From positions 1,304 to 9,343 of the forward strand of contig MENE01000003.1 of the NCBI GenBank assembly GCA_001769005.1: a DNA stretch of 8,040 bases. Direction: 5' to 3'. Position numbers and translations under genes: made by a program. The stretch is from Bacteroidetes bacterium GWA2_31_9b (GTDB taxonomy: Bacteria; Bacteroidota; Bacteroidia; Bacteroidales; UBA12077). The notes under the pieces were generated by a model. That model was not told the DNA's origin. It did no database searches and saw only the letters and a program-made list of their open reading frames with translations. This document shows positions 4,688 through 8,040 of this stretch, piece by piece; the first letter of the stretch is position 1; every line of letters starts with the position of its first letter.

Positions 4688-7450
4688 ATGTCAAAATACA
4701 AATTTTTGATGGTTGAAGATCAGCCTGTAGACTCTGAAATGGCAGTAAGAGCACTTAAAAAAAATAATATTGATTTTGAATTTATACGGGTAGAAACCGA
4801 AAGTAGCTTTATTACTGCATTGAATGAGTTTAATCCGGATATTATCATTTCTGATTATTCGATGCCAATGTTTGATGGTATGAGGGCTCTTAAACTCGCT
4901 AAAGAAATTCGCCCTGAATTACCCTTTATTGTTTTAACAGGCTCTATTAACGAAGAAACAGCTGTTGAATGTATGAAAGCAGGTGCAAACGATTATATTT
5001 TGAAAGACAATATGACACGTTTGCCTTACGCAGTTATCGATGCAATTAAAAACTTCGAAAATCAAAAACAAAAACAATTGGTTGAACTTTCATTAGATGA
5101 AAGTGAAAAACGGTACAAGGCTCTATTTCAGAATAATCATGCTGTAATGCTACTCGTGAATCCTGAAAATGGTCAAATTGTTGATGCAAACCCTGCAGCC
5201 TGCGGCTTTTATGGATGGTCACATGAAGAGTTGGTTAAAATGTCAATGCATGATTTTAGCAAATTAACAAAAGACGAATTAGCAAATATTTTTATTAAGG
5301 CTATGTCGGAAGAAACTAGTATGTTTTTAATGGAACATAGTATAGCAAATGGCCAAAAACGATTTGTTGATGTGTATTCAGGCCCAATTAATGTAAGTGG
5401 AAAAAGCTTGTTATATTCAATAATTCATGATGTTACAAATAGGGTAAAAGCAGAAGAAGAAATTAAAATACTGGCACATGCTATAAAAAGTATAAACGAT
5501 TGTGTATCTGTAACTGATTTAAATAATAATATAATTTTTGTTAACGATTCGTTTATTAAAACATACGGATATAATTGGGATGAACTTTTCGGAAAGAAAA
5601 TTGACCTGATTTGGTCCTTAAAAAGTCCTGAAGGTGTTCATTCAAAAGTGCTTGAGGATACAATTAAAGGTAGTTTTCAGGGAGAATTGTGGAATAAACG
5701 TAAAGACGGTAGTGAATTTCAAATATCTCTTTCAACATCACCAATTTTCGATGAAAATGGAAAGATTAGAGCTTTAGTGGGCATATCGAATGATATTACA
5801 AAGCGAAAATTTGATGAAAATGTTCAACATATTTTGCATGAAATTGCACGTACTTTCATGACTAACATAACAATAGAAGATCTACTTATTCTTGTCAGAA
5901 ACGAGTTGAGTAAAGTAATTGATACATCAAACTTTTTTGTTGCAACTTATAATAGTGAAACAGAACTTTTAAAGAAAGTGATTTTTATTGACGAGAAAGA
6001 TGACTTTATTGAATGGAAAGCAGAGAATTCCTTATCGGGACAGGTAGTTAAAGAAGGAAAAACATTACTTATAAATGAAGATGAACGAAATATATTTGCA
6101 GTAGAACACAAACTTGAACTTAAAGGATCACCGGCAAAATGTTGGTTAGGTGTACCAATTATAGTAAATAAAAAATCTACAGGAGTTATTGTTCTGCAAA
6201 GCTATACAAATAAAAATGCTTTCGATCGTTCATCGGCTCAACTGTTAGAATTAATTGCACACGAAATAGCAATTGTTTTCGAAAGAAAAGAAATGATTTT
6301 ACATCTTATTGAAGCTAAAGAAAAAGCTGAAGAGAGCGATCGATTAAAAACTGCGTTCCTTGCCAACATTTCGCACGAAATTCGTACTCCAATGAATGGT
6401 ATTCTTGGATTCTCGGATATGCTTGCCCGTGATAATCTTGATATTGAAAAACGTGAAATGTTTATCGAAATTATTCGTAAAAGCGGAAATCAATTGCTTT
6501 CAATAATTGATGATATTATCGATATTTCAAAAATAGAAACTGAACAGATTCGTGTTGTAAAAGAAATTTTCGACTTAAACGAAGTTATGGATTATACTTT
6601 TGCATTATTTAAACCTCAGTTTGATCAGCTAAACCTTGAATTTCAATATATTCCTGATTGTAAAAACAAAACTTGCATAGTTGAAAGTGATAAAGTTAGG
6701 ATTCAGCAAATAATAACTAATCTGTTAAACAATGCATTAAAGTTTACTCATAGTGGATTTGTTAAATTTGGATATGCTTTTATTGATAATTATGTAAAAA
6801 TTTTTGTTAAAGATAGTGGCATTGGTATATCAACCGAACATGAGGGTATTATATTCGAACGTTTCAGACAAGTTGATGAAGGTTCGTCGCGGAATTATGG
6901 AGGTACAGGTCTTGGATTATCTATTTCAAAAGCATTAGTAGAAAAATTGGGCGGTACAATATGGTTCGAATCGGTACCAAATGAAGGTTCAACATTTTAT
7001 TTTACAATTCCTGCTAAAATATTTGATAGCAATTTAGAAAATCCAGACATTGAATTATTATCGAAAAATGAAATTTTATTAAATAATGAAATTACAATAC
7101 TTATTGTTGATGATGAAAAAATGAATTATTTGTATTTAAAAGAAATCATCGATTTTTTAAATATTAAAAATATTTATGCTTCAAATGGAATGGAAGCTAT
7201 TGAATTAGTTGAAAAACATCCTGAAATATCTTTAATTTTAATGGATATAAAAATGCCTGTAATGAATGGGTATATCTCAACTAAAAAAATTAAAAAACTT
7301 AGGCCAAAACTTCCAATAATTGCTCAAACAGCTTATGCTCAACAAGGCGACAGAGAAAAAGCGTTAAATGCCGGTTGCGATGACTATATTTCAAAACCAA
7401 TTAAAGAAACTGAACTTATTTCATTAATAAAAAAGGTTTTAAACAAATAA
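4688..7450 (+). CDS. Soluble hybrid histidine kinase: REC - PAS - PAS - GAF - HisKA - HATPase - REC
   Basis: This 920-residue protein has no membrane segment, so it should act in the cytosol. The N-terminal receiver (about 3-120) has Glu10-Asp11, phosphoacceptor Asp56 (ISDYSMP), Thr84 and Lys106. PAS domains lie at about 139-256 (NHAVMLLVNPENG..., closing HDVTNR) and 262-376 (closing NDITKR). A GAF domain spans about 378-535 (LSGQVVKEGKTLLI and LGVPIIVNKKSTGVIVLQS). HisKA has NISHEIRTPMNGILGF with His563. The ATPase domain has N-box NLLNNALKF (Asn678, Asn682), G1 DSGIGI (Asp709) and G2 GGTGLGLS (738-745). The C-terminal receiver (about 803-918) has Asp808-Asp809, phosphoacceptor Asp853 (LMDIKMP), Thr881 and Lys903. 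All key residues are present, so autophosphorylation and intramolecular transfer are expected. There is no Hpt domain; onward transfer would need a separate one or direct transfer from His563 to the neighbouring regulator. The N-terminal receiver probably gates the kinase in response to another system. Confidence 0.95.
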   Translation: MSKYKFLMVEDQPVDSEMAVRALKKNNIDFEFIRVETESSFITALNEFNPDIIISDYSMPMFDGMRALKLAKEIRPELPFIVLTGSINEETAVECMKAGANDYILKDNMTRLPYAVIDAIKNFENQKQKQLVELSLDESEKRYKALFQNNHAVMLLVNPENGQIVDANPAACGFYGWSHEELVKMSMHDFSKLTKDELANIFIKAMSEETSMFLMEHSIANGQKRFVDVYSGPINVSGKSLLYSIIHDVTNRVKAEEEIKILAHAIKSINDCVSVTDLNNNIIFVNDSFIKTYGYNWDELFGKKIDLIWSLKSPEGVHSKVLEDTIKGSFQGELWNKRKDGSEFQISLSTSPIFDENGKIRALVGISNDITKRKFDENVQHILHEIARTFMTNITIEDLLILVRNELSKVIDTSNFFVATYNSETELLKKVIFIDEKDDFIEWKAENSLSGQVVKEGKTLLINEDERNIFAVEHKLELKGSPAKCWLGVPIIVNKKSTGVIVLQSYTNKNAFDRSSAQLLELIAHEIAIVFERKEMILHLIEAKEKAEESDRLKTAFLANISHEIRTPMNGILGFSDMLARDNLDIEKREMFIEIIRKSGNQLLSIIDDIIDISKIETEQIRVVKEIFDLNEVMDYTFALFKPQFDQLNLEFQYIPDCKNKTCIVESDKVRIQQIITNLLNNALKFTHSGFVKFGYAFIDNYVKIFVKDSGIGISTEHEGIIFERFRQVDEGSSRNYGGTGLGLSISKALVEKLGGTIWFESVPNEGSTFYFTIPAKIFDSNLENPDIELLSKNEILLNNEITILIVDDEKMNYLYLKEIIDFLNIKNIYASNGMEAIELVEKHPEISLILMDIKMPVMNGYISTKKIKKLRPKLPIIAQTAYAQQGDREKALNAGCDDYISKPIKETELISLIKKVLNK

Positions 7451-7537
7451 TAAATATTGGCGTATAAGATTAAAATACAGTTTTGAACATATGAAAATCC
7501 ATGATTTGACTAAAGCACAAACAAAAATGAAAATAAA

Positions 7538-7610
7538 GGTATAAGGCATATGGTATAAGGGTATATTGAATTTGACTACACCCATACCCTATAACTTATA
7601 CTCTATACCC
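7538..7610. repeat. Inverted pair of 7-bp-period repeats (GTATAAG family)
   Basis: The left arm (7538-7565) is about four degenerate heptads, ggtataa-ggcatat-ggtataa-gggtata. The right arm (7581-7610) reads cccatac-cctataa-cttatac-tctatac-cc, which is the same heptad family on the other strand. The arms can pair imperfectly (roughly three quarters of positions) around the 15-base loop 7566-7580. It lies 87 bases after the hybrid kinase stop and 34 bases before the next start. It might serve as a terminator, but no T-run follows; a repeat relic is equally likely. Confidence 0.6.
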
Positions 7611-7644
7611 AATATTATTGTATAACTTATAAAATTATTTACGG

Positions 7645-8040
7645 ATGAAAGTTAGCAAACCCATTTTATTATTTGTAATTCTATTAGGTACTATTACAAG
7701 TATTAATGGACAAAATTGCCGCAATTTTCATAAAAAAAATGTAAAAGTGCCCCGTAACGAAGATTATAAGTATTATGGGCAATCGAAAAGTGCTGTTATG
7801 GTGGCAAATAAAACAACAGTTTATAGGGCTGTTTTTTATGGAAATAAAGATTATAAAGTTATTTTTTGTACCGAATATGGCGATTATCCTGTACGTTATG
7901 TAATTAAAAGTGTAGAAGATAATAAAGTGCTATACGATAATATTATCGACGATTATGTCGAATCAGTTGGATTCACTATTGATAATACCCAATGTTTGTT
8001 ATTTGAAATTACTTTAATTTCCGATGAAACTGAGGAACAA
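7645..8040 (+). CDS. Exported protein of unknown function, N-terminal part (3' end outside window)
   Basis: An open frame runs from the ATG at 7645 through the last base of the window (132 codons, no stop), so the gene continues downstream. The first residues form a typical signal peptide: Lys2 and Lys5, a hydrophobic core PILLFVILLGTI, then TSINGQ, with cleavage likely near residues 20-22. There is no lipobox; Cys25 lies after the probable cleavage site and does not follow an L-x-G pattern. The mature part is rich in Tyr, Lys, Asp and Val (DYKYYGQSKSAVMV, YRAVFYGNKDYKVIF) with alternating beta-like stretches, and I recognise no domain. The protein should be in the periplasm or at the cell surface. 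The leader has no Shine-Dalgarno, in keeping with the other genes here. No functional link to the kinase operon is visible besides shared orientation. Confidence 0.75.
   Translation, partial: MKVSKPILLFVILLGTITSINGQNCRNFHKKNVKVPRNEDYKYYGQSKSAVMVANKTTVYRAVFYGNKDYKVIFCTEYGDYPVRYVIKSVEDNKVLYDNIIDDYVESVGFTIDNTQCLLFEITLISDETEEQ

Noticed and set aside
4230..7450. Phytochrome light-sensing operon
   Set aside because: The regulator is Rcp1-like, but the hybrid kinase has PAS and GAF domains without a PHY domain or a recognisable bilin-binding cysteine context, so light sensing cannot be supported.
7491..7544. Small 17-codon frame starting MKIHDLTK after the hybrid kinase
   Set aside because: It is too short to judge, runs into the heptad repeat and has no visible leader or relative; chance is the simplest account.

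Overview
The window is AT-rich DNA that fits a member of the Bacteroidota. The grounds are the base composition, starts without a Shine-Dalgarno sequence (AT-rich leaders before every ATG), the style of the PAS/histidine-kinase proteins, one promoter candidate close to the Bacteroidota TAnnTTTG type, and intergenic spaces full of short degenerate tandem and inverted repeats. The genus cannot be told from this sequence alone. All genes read on the + strand.

Layout. (1) 1-639 is the 3' end of a PAS-domain sensory protein that begins before the window; it ends in a coiled coil with no kinase or other output domain. (2) 726-1256 holds a small DUF559 (PD-(D/E)XK/Vsr-like) endonuclease gene at 808-1176. 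It is bracketed on both sides by two copies of a G/C-tract hairpin repeat, so the block looks like a cassette dropped between two signalling genes. (3) 1272-3848 is a membrane sensor kinase: a LytS-type 5TMR membrane domain, three PAS domains, a coiled coil, then HisKA and HATPase. (4) 3849-4229 is a 381-base gap with no gene. It carries a weak hairpin, then a block of four hairpins that share a CCGTAGG core and are arranged as one large inverted repeat, then an array of seven 8-bp units, then a possible promoter. (5) 4230-4685 and 4688-7450 form a tight two-gene operon (2-base gap): a single-domain Rcp1/CheY-like response regulator and a soluble hybrid kinase REC-PAS-PAS-GAF-HisKA-HATPase-REC. 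(6) 7451-7644 is a gap holding an inverted pair of 7-bp-period repeats. (7) 7645 to the window end is the start of an exported protein of unknown function.

How they may work together. All catalytic residues of both kinases and all three receiver domains appear intact. The operon therefore offers one transmitter (His563), one C-terminal receiver (Asp853), one N-terminal receiver (Asp56) and one free receiver (Asp69), which could make a branched relay. The membrane kinase at 1272-3848 has no receiver of its own, and the nearby free response regulator is a plausible partner; this is inference from proximity. The first PAS domains of the two kinases look alike, which hints at a shared signal or a recent copy. 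No complete new system is evident. The most unusual content is the repeats: each intergenic gap of useful size carries a different repeat family, and one family is tied to a nuclease gene.
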